Assembly: GCA_036407095.1 (NCBI GenBank)
Contig: DASWZV010000081.1
Coordinates: 310,001-374,000 of the forward strand
Origin: Gp6-AA40 sp036407095
GTDB lineage: Bacteria > Acidobacteriota > Vicinamibacteria > Vicinamibacterales > UBA2999
Reading direction: 5' to 3'
Length of the DNA stretch: 64,000 bases
A model generated the notes under the pieces. That model saw only the letters and a program-made list of their open reading frames with translations. It made no database searches and had not been told where the DNA came from. Every line of letters starts with the position of its first letter. The first letter of the stretch is position 1. Shown one piece after another: positions 54,362 to 63,951 of the stretch. The translations under genes and the position numbers were made by a program.

Positions 54362-57300
54362 ATGAAAGCACTGAGGAAATCAGTGTCGTGTTGGAGAGTA
54401 TGTCTCTGGCTTCTGACGGTTGGCGCCGCGGTCGCGATCGCGCCGTCGATGGCCTACGCACAGGCGTCAATTGCAGGCACGGTGAAGGATGCGTCCGAGG
54501 CGGTGCTGCCGGGCGTCACGGTCGAAGCGTCGAGCCCTGCGCTGATCGAGAAGACGCGCAGCGCCGTGACCGACGGAACGGGCCAGTACCGCATCGAGAA
54601 CCTCCGGCCTGGCAGCTACACGGTGACGTTCACGCTTCGGGGATTCACGACCGTGCGGCGCGAAGGCATCGAGCTAACCGGCTCGTTCACGGCAAACGTC
54701 AACGCGGATCTGAAAGTCGGCCAGGTCGCCGAGACGGTCGTCGTCAGCGGTGAATCACCCATCGTCGACGTACAGAGTTCGCAGCGTCAGACGGTGCTGA
54801 CCAGCGAAGTGATCAAAGCGATTCCAACCGCAGGGAGCTATAACGCCCTGCTCGTGCTCGTGCCCGCGCTGCTCGGCGGACAGCAGGACGTGAGCACCGG
54901 TCCCTGCAACTCGTGCACCTTCAGCGCGCACGGCACGTTGTTGTCGCTCGGTGGGAATCGCGCGAACACCGATGGCCGGCTGCTGGTGGACGGCATCAGC
55001 ATCGCGGTGCCGCAGGCTGGTGGCACCAACTACCTCACCGACACGCGGAACGCGCAGGAAGTGACCTTCACGGTGTCGGGCAGCATGGGTGAAGTGGAGT
55101 CCGGGGGCCCGGTGATGAACATCGTTCCGCGTTCTGGCGGCAACGTGCCGTCGGGCAGCGGCTATGTGGCGTGGGCCAACGGCGACCTGCAGAGCAGCAA
55201 CCTGAGCGACGAGCTCAAGGCCTTGAAGATCACGCCGAGCCCGCTGATCAAGAACTACGATCTCAGCGCCGCGTTCGGCGGTCCGATCCGCAAGGACCGC
55301 GTGTGGATCTTCGGCACCGTGCGGGGGCAGGGCAACTCGGCGTACATCACGAACATGTACTACAACAAGAACGCCGGAGACCCGAACAAGTGGCTCTACG
55401 AGCCTGACCAGTCGCGTCAGGCGTTCAACGACAAGACGTGGCAGAACGCGAGCGCCCGCCTCACCATGCAGGTCACGCCGCGCAACAAGGTCAATATCTT
55501 CTGGGACGAGCAGAGCGTCTGCGCCAAGTGCGAGAACGGTGGCAACTACGCCAACGCCACCACATCGCCCGAAGCCAACGGCTACGGCGATCTGACGCCG
55601 ATGCGTTTCCAGCAGGCGACGTGGAGCTCGCCGTATAGCAACAAGCTGCTCCTCGAAGGGGGCTTCGGCTACTTCTTCTCGCGTTGGGGCGGTCGTGCCA
55701 AGACAGATCCGAACACCGAGAGCCTGGTGCGCATCATCGAGCAGTGTGCGGCAGGGTGCGCGGCAAACGGCGGCATCCCCAACCTGATGTATCGCTCGCA
55801 GACGACCGACCTGTTCAGCGATGGCCGTAACAAGAACATCACCACGACCTGGCGCGCGTCCGCCGCCTACGTGACCGGAGGCAACAGCTTCAGGTTCGGC
55901 TACATCGGCAACCAGCTCGGCGACCTCCGTTCGGCCAACCGCGGTCAGAACGACCTGCGTTACCGCACGAACAACAGCGTACCAAATCAACTCACCGAGT
56001 TCGTACACGACCAGCAGAACGATCTCTGGATGCGCAATCACGCCCTCTACGCGCAGCAGCAGTGGACGCGCGGCCGCCTGACGCTGCAGGGCGCGCTCCG
56101 CTACGATCGTGCGTCGAGCTGGGCGCCGCCGCAGCGTCTCGAGTCGCGGTTCTGGGCGCAGCCGCTCGTCTTCGATGAGACGCCGGTGGTGAACGCCTAC
56201 AACGATCTGACGCCCCGTGCGGCCGTGACCTACGATCTCTTCGGCAACGGCAGGACCGCGCTCAAGGCCACGCTCGGGAAGTATCTCGAGTCCACGATCA
56301 CCGCATCCAACTACGGCCTCGGCAACCCGACGTCGCGGATCGCGACCAACGTGACGCGCACGTGGATCGACGCCAACGGCGACTGGATGCCGAACTGCGA
56401 CCTCCGGAACCCGCTCGCCAACGGTGACCCGAACGCGCTGCCGTTTCCGCAGACCGGGAATGCCAGCGCACAGGACTTCTGCGGCATCATCAGCAACCTG
56501 AATTTCGGAACGTCGACTTTCAGCAACACCATCGATCCAGACGTCCTGAAGGGTTGGGGCGTGCGGCCGTCGGACTGGAACTGGGGCGTGTCAGTGCAGC
56601 ATGAAGTATTGCCACGCACCTCGGTCGAAGTCGGCTTCGTCCACCGCGAGTTCTACGGCTTCGCGGTCACCGACAATCTGGCCGTCAGTCCATCCGACTT
56701 CACGCAGTTCTCGATCACCGCACCGCAGGACCCGCGATTGCCCGGCGGCGGAGGCTATCAGGTCGGCACGCTCTACGACCTGAACGTGCCGTCGCTCGTC
56801 GGTGTCACACGCAACTACATCACCTATTCGGACAAGTACGGCGACGCGTATCAGAGGTACAACGGCATCGATGTGAGCATCAGCGCGCGGCCGCGGAATG
56901 GGCTCACCGCACAGGGCGGCTTCTCGGGCGGCTACTCCACGTCCGACAACTGCGCAGTGCGCGAGAAGGTACCGGAGATCGCGCTGCTCAATCCGTACTG
57001 CCACATCGAGACCAGCTTCCTGCCGCAGTACAAAGGCATCGCGACCTACGTGATGCCCAGGATCGACGTAGCGATTAGCGGCACGTTCACAAGCAAGCCC
57101 GGCATCCAGGTGAGTGGCTTCGGCACGCCGGTCGCCGGCGGCGCCTTCGCGGCCAACTACACGGTGTCGAACGCCGTGGTGCAGCAGATCATCGGCCGGC
57201 CGCTGGCGGGCAGCGCGCCCAACATCACCGTCAACCTGATCGAGCCGCACTCGATCCTCGGCGCGCGCGTGAACGAACTCGACGTGCGGGTCGGCAAGAT

Positions 57301-57472
57301 CTTCCGGGTGGGCAGGAACCGTTACAACATCGGCGTCGACATCTACAACCTGCTGAACGCGGCGACGCCACTCAGTTACAACCAGGCATTCATCCCCAAC
57401 GGTGCGTGGCTGACGCCAACGTCGGTGCTCTCGGCACGCTTCGCGAAGATCAGCGCGCAGATCGACTTCTAG
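54362..57472 (+). CDS. TonB-dependent receptor with carboxypeptidase-regulatory-like domain
   Basis: 1036 residues from ATG 54362. Signal peptide ending AYAQ; CarboxypepD_reg-like domain ~33-120 (ASIAGTVKDASEAVLPGVTVEASSP, GQYRIENLRPGSYTVTFTLRGF); plug region ~125-260 (LLVDGISIAVPQAGGTNYLTDTRN); barrel to the C-terminus, ending SARFAKISAQIDF. Oar/SusC-like receptors of this kind are abundant in Acidobacteriota and import large substrates, often oligosaccharides or siderophores. Ligand unknown. A strong hairpin terminator follows. Confidence 0.92.
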   Translation: MKALRKSVSCWRVCLWLLTVGAAVAIAPSMAYAQASIAGTVKDASEAVLPGVTVEASSPALIEKTRSAVTDGTGQYRIENLRPGSYTVTFTLRGFTTVRREGIELTGSFTANVNADLKVGQVAETVVVSGESPIVDVQSSQRQTVLTSEVIKAIPTAGSYNALLVLVPALLGGQQDVSTGPCNSCTFSAHGTLLSLGGNRANTDGRLLVDGISIAVPQAGGTNYLTDTRNAQEVTFTVSGSMGEVESGGPVMNIVPRSGGNVPSGSGYVAWANGDLQSSNLSDELKALKITPSPLIKNYDLSAAFGGPIRKDRVWIFGTVRGQGNSAYITNMYYNKNAGDPNKWLYEPDQSRQAFNDKTWQNASARLTMQVTPRNKVNIFWDEQSVCAKCENGGNYANATTSPEANGYGDLTPMRFQQATWSSPYSNKLLLEGGFGYFFSRWGGRAKTDPNTESLVRIIEQCAAGCAANGGIPNLMYRSQTTDLFSDGRNKNITTTWRASAAYVTGGNSFRFGYIGNQLGDLRSANRGQNDLRYRTNNSVPNQLTEFVHDQQNDLWMRNHALYAQQQWTRGRLTLQGALRYDRASSWAPPQRLESRFWAQPLVFDETPVVNAYNDLTPRAAVTYDLFGNGRTALKATLGKYLESTITASNYGLGNPTSRIATNVTRTWIDANGDWMPNCDLRNPLANGDPNALPFPQTGNASAQDFCGIISNLNFGTSTFSNTIDPDVLKGWGVRPSDWNWGVSVQHEVLPRTSVEVGFVHREFYGFAVTDNLAVSPSDFTQFSITAPQDPRLPGGGGYQVGTLYDLNVPSLVGVTRNYITYSDKYGDAYQRYNGIDVSISARPRNGLTAQGGFSGGYSTSDNCAVREKVPEIALLNPYCHIETSFLPQYKGIATYVMPRIDVAISGTFTSKPGIQVSGFGTPVAGGAFAANYTVSNAVVQQIIGRPLAGSAPNITVNLIEPHSILGARVNELDVRVGKIFRVGRNRYNIGVDIYNLLNAATPLSYNQAFIPNGAWLTPTSVLSARFAKISAQIDF

Positions 57473-57482
57473 AGCGATGAAA

Positions 57483-57509
57483 CGCCGGGCCTGTTCTTCA
57501 GGCCCGGCG
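57483..57509 (+). terminator. Hairpin terminator after the TonB receptor
   Basis: CGCCGGGCCTG (57483-57493), loop TTCTT, CAGGCCCGGCG (57499-57509): a perfect 11-bp GC-rich stem followed by TATT. Confidence 0.8.
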
Positions 57510-57543
57510 TATTCAGATGTGTTAGCTTCGAAGCTGACACGAC

Positions 57544-58776
57544 ATGCCGCGATCCAACTCACCGATCGGCCTGGGCGAGTTCATCGGCCTGATGGCGATG
57601 CTGACCGCGCTCGTGGCGCTGTCGATCGACATGTTGTTGCCTGCGCTGCCCGCCATCGGAGCGACGCTCGGCGTCTCGCGCGCAAACGACAATCAGCTGA
57701 TCGTCTCGCTGTTCTTCCTCGGATTCGGCCTCGGGCAACTGTTCTACGGCCCGGGATCGGACGCGGTTGGGCGCAAACCTGCTGCGTACGTCGGCCTGGC
57801 GCTCTACATGACTGGATGTCTGCTCGCCTTTGCGTCTCGATCCTTCGCGGTCATGCTGGTCGGGCGCTTTCTGCAAGGCATCGGCGTGGCAGGGCCGCGA
57901 ACGATCACGCTCGCACTGGTGCGCGACCGGTTCGAAGGCCGTGAGATGGCGCGCGTCATGTCGCTCGTCATGGCGGTGTTCATCCTGGTGCCCATCGTGG
58001 CGCCGGCGCTGGGGCAGGCGATTCTCGGCATTTCAGGATGGCGCGCGATCTTCGGCGTCTACCTGACGATGGGCCTCATCGCCTCGGTATGGTTTGGCAT
58101 GCGGCAGGAGGAGACACTTCTACCGGACCGGAGGATTCCGTTCTCGCCCGTGCGCGTATGGAGCGCGGTATGGGAGGTTGTCACCAACCGGTGTTCCATC
58201 GGGTACACATTCGCATCGGGTTCCATCTTCGGCGCATTCCTCGGATATCTGAGCTCAGCGCAGCAGATCCTGCAGCAGGAGTACGGCCTCGGCGCGAAGT
58301 TCCCCGTGTATTTCGCGCTGCTGGCGATTGCGATTGGAGGCGCCTCGCTCGTCAACGCGAGGCTGGTGGTGCGATACGGCATGAGCACGCTGTCGAATTG
58401 GTCTCTCCGTGGGATCTGCCTCGTCTCGATCGTGTTCGCCGTGGTCGCGTCGGCAGGCGCCGGACAACCGCCGCTGTCACTCCTCATGACGTACTTGATG
58501 GTGACGTTCTTCGGAATCGGGCTGCTGTTCGGCAACCTCAACGCGCTGGCCATGCAGCCGCTCGGGCACATCGCCGGCACGGGTGCAGCCGTGGTGGGCG
58601 CCACGTCGATGCTGATCTCGCTGGTACTTGGGACAATCATCGGCCAGAGCTACAACGGCACGGTGCTCCCGCTGGTTGCCGGCTTCGCGGTGTTGAGCGG
58701 GTGCTCGATCATCGCTACTGCGTGGGCCGATGCGCCGTCGACCGGGTTCGCGAACTCGGCGCAGATCGACATCTAG
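57544..58776 (+). CDS. MFS transporter, Bcr/CflA drug-efflux type
   Basis: 410 residues, 12 membrane segments. FLGFGLGQLFYGPGSDAVGRKPAAYVGLALY is MFS motif A; VRDRFEGREMARVMSLVMAVFILVPIVAPALGQAIL is the drug-efflux motif C region typical of Bcr/CflA. It probably expels small hydrophobic compounds by proton antiport. The gene is monocistronic: a terminator precedes and a heptamer array follows. Confidence 0.9.
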   Translation: MPRSNSPIGLGEFIGLMAMLTALVALSIDMLLPALPAIGATLGVSRANDNQLIVSLFFLGFGLGQLFYGPGSDAVGRKPAAYVGLALYMTGCLLAFASRSFAVMLVGRFLQGIGVAGPRTITLALVRDRFEGREMARVMSLVMAVFILVPIVAPALGQAILGISGWRAIFGVYLTMGLIASVWFGMRQEETLLPDRRIPFSPVRVWSAVWEVVTNRCSIGYTFASGSIFGAFLGYLSSAQQILQQEYGLGAKFPVYFALLAIAIGGASLVNARLVVRYGMSTLSNWSLRGICLVSIVFAVVASAGAGQPPLSLLMTYLMVTFFGIGLLFGNLNALAMQPLGHIAGTGAAVVGATSMLISLVLGTIIGQSYNGTVLPLVAGFAVLSGCSIIATAWADAPSTGFANSAQIDI

Positions 58777-58777
58777 A

Positions 58778-58812
58778 GGAATCAGGAATCAGGAATCAGG
58801 AAGCAGGAAACG
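58778..58812. repeat. Single-arm heptamer array (GGAATCA/GGAAGCA type)
   Basis: Three GGAATCA units and one GGAAGCA (58778-58805), then a decayed unit. Unlike the other elements there is no opposing arm nearby. It lies between convergent genes, directly after the MFS stop. Confidence 0.8.
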
Positions 58813-58820
58813 GCCACGAG

Positions 58821-59261
58821 TCAGCCGATGCGCTGCAACGGCGTGCCGTTCCTCACCGACGCTGGCAGATAACGATCGAGCGAGGGCACGATGACTGGCT
58901 GGACCATGGCGACGACGCTCTGTCGGCTCCCGAAGGACATCAGCGCACGCGCCGTGTTCGAGCCCGTCATATCGAGAGCCTTCACGCCGAAGTACAGCGG
59001 GATGACGTCGTTCAGTCTCAGGACGATGACGTTCCCCTGACGGATCGTCAGGGAGACGTGAAGCGACTGTTTGAGTGACCATTCATTGAACAGCGTCATC
59101 CAGTCCGGCCCCGGCGGGGCCACTGCATTCACCCGGTTCAGCGGTGACTGCTGGATGTACTCGAACGAATCGATCGTTCTTCTCTTCCCGGCTGGCCCTA
59201 TCCCGACGAACTCGATCGTCTCAGCGACGGCGAGCCCCGACGACGTGCTGGTCAGCGCCAT
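58821..59261 (-). CDS. Hypothetical protein
   Basis: 146 residues. Contains ETIEFVGIGPAGKRRTIDSFEYIQQ, DWMTLFNEWSLKQSLHVSLTIRQGNVIVLRLNDVIPLYFGVKAL and MVQPVIVPSLDRYLPASV, which alternate like a folded soluble protein. No signal peptide and no family recognised. It stands alone, converging on the MFS gene. Confidence 0.5.
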   Translation of the reverse strand: MALTSTSSGLAVAETIEFVGIGPAGKRRTIDSFEYIQQSPLNRVNAVAPPGPDWMTLFNEWSLKQSLHVSLTIRQGNVIVLRLNDVIPLYFGVKALDMTGSNTARALMSFGSRQSVVAMVQPVIVPSLDRYLPASVRNGTPLQRIG

Positions 59262-59328
59262 CGACGCCCTCCTTGGCTGAACGTGTGGCGGGAATGATTC
59301 TAGTCCCTGGCGCGGCCGGGGCTTTCAA

Positions 59329-59541
59329 CACGCAGAGATCGCGGAGGAGCAGAGAGCGCGGAGGCGACTGGTGGTCGCCGGCCTGCGGCCGGCGGATGGA
59401 TCGAGAGGAAGCGTAGAAAACGAGCGCTCTGGATCGCAGCTGGCGTTCGTTTCTTCGCTTCCTCTCGATCCACCCGCGCACAGCGCGGGCCACCCGTCGC
59501 CGGAGCCCCTGCGATCTCGGCGCCCCGGCGATCTCTGCGTG
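59329..59541. repeat. Long interrupted inverted repeat
   Basis: The ends CACGCAGAGATCGC (59329-59342) and GCGATCTCTGCGTG (59528-59541) are perfectly complementary. The inner arms GGATCGAGAGGAAGCG (59398-59413) and CGCTTCCTCTCGATCC (59456-59471) are also perfect. The stretch between on each side is partly complementary (GGCCGGCGG versus its partner region is imperfect). It could form an extended ~85-bp stem. The rest of the 59262-59647 gap shows nothing else. Confidence 0.8.
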
Positions 59542-59647
59542 TGATCGTTGTTAATAGTTCGAAGGAGCCTGAACGTCCCACGTCGAACTGAACAGGCGCC
59601 CGCGGACCCGATCGGTGCTAGATTGTCGCTGCCGCCCGGAGGCGCAC

Positions 59648-60565
59648 ATGCGTCAGAGATATGCCTGGCTCGTCGTCGCCGCGCTCATGATGTCCGGCCC
59701 CGCGTTCGCACAATCATCGACGGTCGCCGACGGCCCGGTGATCGACATCCTCGGCATGTGGTCGGGCCAGACCGGCACGATGGAGGAACAGCCGCTGCGC
59801 GGCGATCCGGGCGTCGAGGTCGGCGAGTACGTCGGGATGCCGATCAACGCCGCCGCGCGTCAGCACGCGGACAGCTGGCAGCCGACGTGGGCTTCGCTGC
59901 CCGAGTGGCAGAATCGTCCGCACCCGGTCACCTACTCGATGCGCGCGCCCTCGGGAAACTTCCGCATGAGCGCCGAGTACGATCCGATCTACCAGAACAT
60001 CATCGCGTATCACATCGACGGCCTCTTTGGCCGCGCCGATCGCACGATCTGGATGGACGGCCGCCCGCGACCTTCGAAATACGCCGAGCACTTGTATCAG
60101 GGCTTCTCCCTCGGCGCGTGGGAGAACGGCATGCTCAAGGTGGTGACCACGCACATCAAGTACGCCTTCATTCACCGCAATGGCCTCCCCACCAGCCCAT
60201 ACGCGGTCGTCACCGAGTACTTCGTACCGCACGGCGAGTTCATCACACACTTCTATTACATCGACGACCCGATCTACCTGATTGAGCCGCTCGTCCGGAC
60301 GACGACGTACCGGCGTGCACCGACGCAGGTCGTTGGACGCGCGCTGCCCTCTGAGGTAGTCGAGGAACTTCCCGATCTAAAGCGCGGCGAGGTGCCCGCG
60401 TACCCCCTCGGAACGAAGCATCCCGAGTATTCGGAGATTCACCACATCCCGTTCGAGGCCACGCAAGGTGGGCCCGAAACGATGTACCCCGAATACATGA
60501 AACGGCTGGAAGAACTCCGGAAACCGCAACCCGCACGTCCCACGAGCGCTTCGGCGAAAAAGTAA
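59648..60565 (+). CDS. Secreted conserved protein, unknown function
   Basis: 305 residues from ATG 59648; signal peptide RYAWLVVAALMMSGPAFAQ. Blocks such as FRMSAEYDPIYQNIIAYHIDGLF, TIWMDGRPRPSKYAEHLYQGFSLGAWENGMLKVVTTHIK and HYPIYLIEPLVRT-type C-terminal strands recall a family of secreted proteins common in Acidobacteriota, without a known reaction. The TAA overlaps the ATG of the metallo-beta-lactamase-fold gene (TAATG), so the two are coupled and likely act together. Confidence 0.83.
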   Translation: MRQRYAWLVVAALMMSGPAFAQSSTVADGPVIDILGMWSGQTGTMEEQPLRGDPGVEVGEYVGMPINAAARQHADSWQPTWASLPEWQNRPHPVTYSMRAPSGNFRMSAEYDPIYQNIIAYHIDGLFGRADRTIWMDGRPRPSKYAEHLYQGFSLGAWENGMLKVVTTHIKYAFIHRNGLPTSPYAVVTEYFVPHGEFITHFYYIDDPIYLIEPLVRTTTYRRAPTQVVGRALPSEVVEELPDLKRGEVPAYPLGTKHPEYSEIHHIPFEATQGGPETMYPEYMKRLEELRKPQPARPTSASAKK

Positions 60566-61566
60566 TGCTGACGCCCGTGCGCATCGTCGCCTCGGCAGCT
60601 CTCTTCGCCGGATTCGTCGTCGCCGCGCATCCGCACGCGCAGCAGGCATCGTCGGCCAGCATCCCCTACGTTCGCTCTGAGAAGCCCGCGTACGACGATG
60701 GCCACGTCGAAGCGCTGAAGGTACAGGGCAACGTGTATCTCGTCGCCGGTTCGGGCGCGAACATCGTGGTGCAGACCGACCCCGACGGTCTGCTCGTCGT
60801 CGACACCAGCGTCCCCGCCATGGCAGACAAGGTGATCGCGGCGATCAAGACGATCTCGCCCCTGCCGATCCGGCAGATCATCAACACCAGCGCTGAGGAA
60901 CATCACACCGCCGGCAATGAGGCGATCTCGAAGGCCGGACGGAACATCTACGCCGCCGTGGGCGGCGGCGGCGCGCGTGAACCGGGGCGCCTGCAGGGTG
61001 CGCCGATCATCGCGACCGAACGGGCGATGCACCGCATGGCCGGGCTGCTCAACGAACCGGCACGACAGAACGTGATGTGGCCCGACAACACGTTTGCGGG
61101 CATGCGGAAGGACTGGTCCTGGGGTGGCGAGCCGATCGACATCCTCTACAAACCAGCGGCCCATACCGACGGCGATCTGATCGTGTGGTTCCGCAAGTCG
61201 GATGTGATCGCGGCAGGCGACATCCTCGACACCGTGAAGTACCCCACGATCGATCTCGAGCGCGGGGGGTCGATCCAAGGCTATTTGAATGCGCTCAACG
61301 ACATCCTCGACATCATGATTCCGCTGCGCAACAACCAGGGCGGCACGCTGGCGGTGCCCGGGCACGGGCGCATCTGCAATGAAGGAGACGTCGCCGAGAT
61401 CCGCGACTCGATGACCATCATCACCGATCGCATCCGCGAGATGGTGAAGAAGAAGATGACGCTGGCGCAGGTGAAGCAGGCGAAGCCGACGCTCGATTAC
61501 GACGGCGTGTTCGGCGATCCGAACGCGTTCATCGAGGCGGTCTACGCGGACCTCAGGCGACGTTAG
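60565..61566 (+). CDS. Secreted metallo-beta-lactamase-fold protein with altered metal motif
   Basis: 333 residues. Signal segment VRIVASAALFAGFVVAAHPHAQQ. The MBL fold is clear (VYLVAGSGANIVVQTDPDGLLVVDT, PIRQIIN, AHTDGDLIVWF with the third ligand His, VPGHGRI). The first motif, normally HxHxDH, is S109-A-E-E-H-H114: the first two His and the Asp are replaced, leaving mainly H113/H114. It may bind fewer metals or use another chemistry. Coupled by TAATG to the upstream secreted protein. Confidence 0.88.
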   Translation: MLTPVRIVASAALFAGFVVAAHPHAQQASSASIPYVRSEKPAYDDGHVEALKVQGNVYLVAGSGANIVVQTDPDGLLVVDTSVPAMADKVIAAIKTISPLPIRQIINTSAEEHHTAGNEAISKAGRNIYAAVGGGGAREPGRLQGAPIIATERAMHRMAGLLNEPARQNVMWPDNTFAGMRKDWSWGGEPIDILYKPAAHTDGDLIVWFRKSDVIAAGDILDTVKYPTIDLERGGSIQGYLNALNDILDIMIPLRNNQGGTLAVPGHGRICNEGDVAEIRDSMTIITDRIREMVKKKMTLAQVKQAKPTLDYDGVFGDPNAFIEAVYADLRRR

Positions 61567-61571
61567 TCGCG

Positions 61572-62741
61572 TCAGCGCTCTTGATCCGTGGCGCCTGGAG
61601 TCGGCGGCGGGCCAGCCGGCGCTCCTCCGCGTCCCCGACCGCCGCCAAGGCCGCCGCCGGGACCTGCTGGTGCACCACCGACGCCGAGGCCGTCCTGGAC
61701 GGGACGACGTTCGCGAATGATGCCCTTCGCGCGATCTTCTTCGAGGCGCCGATCTTCCGCGCGCTCCGCACCCAGCGACTGCAGGAGCGCCATATTGCCT
61801 TCGTGGCAGTCATACGGCAACAGCACGCCGCCGTCGAGCGGCGTCATCGGAAACGACATCGTGAACGGACGCTCGTAGGTCACCGGGTCGTCGATCGTCA
61901 CCTGATACTGCAAGAGGTCGTTCGCCACGCGCTTGAAGCGTTCGGTCAGCTTCATCTGCGTGCTGTGGCGATTGCCGTTGCCGTTCACGCCGATCGCCGT
62001 CTGATCGGTGAGGTTCGTGGTTTCGACCACGAGCTCGTCGCCTTCCCATCGCGCCCGTGAATCGCCCAGATATTCGCGGATTTTGTCGCCGATGTGCGGA
62101 CGGCCGTCGGTGTAGAACACGCGCGTGTCGTGCAGCATCTCGTACGACAACACGACCATGCCGGGCGCCTGCACGATGCGGTTGCCGTTCCCGTAGATCA
62201 CGCGCAGCGTGGATCCCATGATCCCGCGCGTGATGCAGCGCTCGTACAGCGAGAAGTCGGTGGTCCAGTTCAGCGGTCCGTTCCCGTACGTGCCGCGAGG
62301 CATCGGGCGCGTGCGCCCTTCAGCCGTGTACGCCGGCAGCTGCCCGTTCGGCGGATCGACGATGAGCGACGCCTGACGAAACGCGCGGCGACCGAAGTCG
62401 AATCGGAACGTGCTGGTCGCTTCGTTCTCAGCCTGCTGCACACCGCGCTCGGTCTGCTTCACGCGGGCCGCAAATTCCTCGTCGTTCAGATACAGGCGAT
62501 CGCCGAACTGCGACGGCCTCGACATCGGAATGCGGTCGGTGTCATCGGTCGACCAGACGCCCTGCAGATCCGGATCGCCCCACGGCGTCTTCGGCACGGT
62601 GTACGGATGCGGCTGTCCCCCGAACGCGGTGACGACCAGCAGCGGTGTCTTCGCCCCCTGTCCGGAGATGCGAACAGTCATCACCGTGACGGCCACGGCA
62701 AGTGCCGCCACCAACGCCAACCCGATCCGGCGCGCATTCAT
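61572..62741 (-). CDS. Secreted conserved protein with Gly/Pro-rich tail
   Basis: 389 residues from ATG 62741 with GGAG upstream. Signal peptide IGLALVAALAVAVTVMTVRISGQ. Core: PWGDPDLQGVWSTDDTDRIPMSRP, FTTDFSLYERCITRGIMGS, RVIYGNGNRIVQAPGMVVLSYEMLHDTRVFY, GDSRARWEGDELVVETTNL. This is the widespread secreted family of acidobacteria and relatives with no assigned function. C-terminal ~50 residues are Gly/Pro/Ala-rich and probably disordered. Confidence 0.85.
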   Translation of the reverse strand: MNARRIGLALVAALAVAVTVMTVRISGQGAKTPLLVVTAFGGQPHPYTVPKTPWGDPDLQGVWSTDDTDRIPMSRPSQFGDRLYLNDEEFAARVKQTERGVQQAENEATSTFRFDFGRRAFRQASLIVDPPNGQLPAYTAEGRTRPMPRGTYGNGPLNWTTDFSLYERCITRGIMGSTLRVIYGNGNRIVQAPGMVVLSYEMLHDTRVFYTDGRPHIGDKIREYLGDSRARWEGDELVVETTNLTDQTAIGVNGNGNRHSTQMKLTERFKRVANDLLQYQVTIDDPVTYERPFTMSFPMTPLDGGVLLPYDCHEGNMALLQSLGAERAEDRRLEEDRAKGIIRERRPVQDGLGVGGAPAGPGGGLGGGRGRGGAPAGPPPTPGATDQER

Positions 62742-62970
62742 GTCGTGACTCCTTCTGGTCCGCATCGCGAGGTCTGTCCGATCTTCGATTCTAGGCCGCG
62801 CGCACCCTACCTTCAAGGTCGTCATGTTGCACACTCACGTTGCCAGATCGTGCATGGCGTCGAGCCACAGTGGAGCCTCGAGAGCGCCGCGATTACGGAC
62901 AGCACGGATATACTCTATCGGTCTATTCGGGTCGTGGAATCCATTTCCGGTAATGAGCGTGGAGGCGCGC

Positions 62971-63423
62971 ATGGCACGTCTACTCCTGCTGTCGCTCCCG
63001 TGCATGGCTTCGATCGTCGCTGCGATTCCAATCGGAACTGAATCCACACCCGGGGCGGACCAGCAGCCAAGAGCGGTTCCCCAACAGTACGTCGGCAGTT
63101 GGGTGTGTCAGACGACGAGGCCGGGCTACAACCTGCTGCTGCCCAGTTCGGACCCGTCGCAGCCGCTGACCAACAAGGCCACCACCGCGCCGACCGTCGT
63201 CGTCCAGAAGCTGTCGTTAAAAGCTGACGGCATGTACGAAGCCGATTCAGGCGGCGGCCATTACGCGTACGATCCGGCCGCGAAGTCGATTACCTGGCTC
63301 GATGGTCCACACCGCGGCGCACTGACGAAGACTGAAGTCGGCACCCGCACCGACGGCGCGCCTCGAATCGGATTCGTGCTGAATCAGCGCTACTACGGTT
63401 GCTTCCAGCCAAAACGGCCGTAG
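62971..63423 (+). CDS. Secreted protein, unknown function
   Basis: 150 residues from ATG 62971, preceded by GTGGAGG; upstream in-frame Met codons lack a ribosome site. Signal peptide LLLLSLPCMASIVAAIP. Mature: QYVGSWVCQTTRPGYNLLLP, VVVQKLSLKADGMYEADSGGGHYAYDPAAKSITWLDGPHRG, QRYYGCFQPKRP. Two Cys may form a disulfide. Looks like a small lipocalin-like or eight-stranded fold, but no family is recognised. Confidence 0.7.
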   Translation: MARLLLLSLPCMASIVAAIPIGTESTPGADQQPRAVPQQYVGSWVCQTTRPGYNLLLPSSDPSQPLTNKATTAPTVVVQKLSLKADGMYEADSGGGHYAYDPAAKSITWLDGPHRGALTKTEVGTRTDGAPRIGFVLNQRYYGCFQPKRP

Positions 63424-63424
63424 C

Positions 63425-63931
63425 CTACCCGAATCGCTGGTCGTCGGCGGACGGACCGTAGATCGCCGGGACCGTCTGATCACAGAGACGCAGATACACT
63501 GTCAACTGACCACGGTGGTGCGCCAGGTGGTTCAACGTGTCGCGAAGCACGATGTGCCGCGGCATCTCGCTCACTACTTTCCCACCCACGAGCAACCGCC
63601 AGTTGGTCGTGAACAGGAAGTCGTCATTGGTCTTCTGTAACGATGCGCGACCGCTCTTCACATGCGTGTCGAGCGCTTCGACCAGCTTGTCGGTAGATGG
63701 CTGCTGATACTGACCCTGTCCTGAGGGCGGACTGAGGTCGAGTTCGTCCTGGTCGATGATGAGGCTGAACCAAGAGGGCATGGAGGCGACCAGCCCTGCA
63801 AGCCGTGCAAGCGGCATCGATTTCTCGTGAGGCTTCCAGTCGTCTCGACCCTGCGGCACATGCTCGAGCGCCCGGCGCGTACGCCCGGCTTCACGATCCA
63901 GTTCGGCGAGCAGCAATTCTGTGAATTTCAT
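63425..63931 (-). CDS. DinB-like four-helix-bundle protein
   Basis: 168 residues from ATG 63931 with GGAG before it; the longer frame from 63964 begins in the heptamer region. DinB/YfiT-type helices: FTELLLAELDREAGRTRRALEHVPQGRDDWKPHEKSMPLARLAGLVASMPSWF, and the third metal-type His motif HIVLRDTLNHLAHHRGQLTVYLRL. Members are often metal-binding thiol transferases or stress proteins; the exact role is unknown. (This DinB is not DNA polymerase IV.). Confidence 0.88.
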   Translation of the reverse strand: MKFTELLLAELDREAGRTRRALEHVPQGRDDWKPHEKSMPLARLAGLVASMPSWFSLIIDQDELDLSPPSGQGQYQQPSTDKLVEALDTHVKSGRASLQKTNDDFLFTTNWRLLVGGKVVSEMPRHIVLRDTLNHLAHHRGQLTVYLRLCDQTVPAIYGPSADDQRFG

Positions 63932-63951
63932 GAAGACTCCATTTTGTGAAG

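Noticed and set aside
54755..56041. Minus-strand open frame in the TonB receptor
   Set aside because: Shadow of the receptor gene; no domain, no ribosome site.
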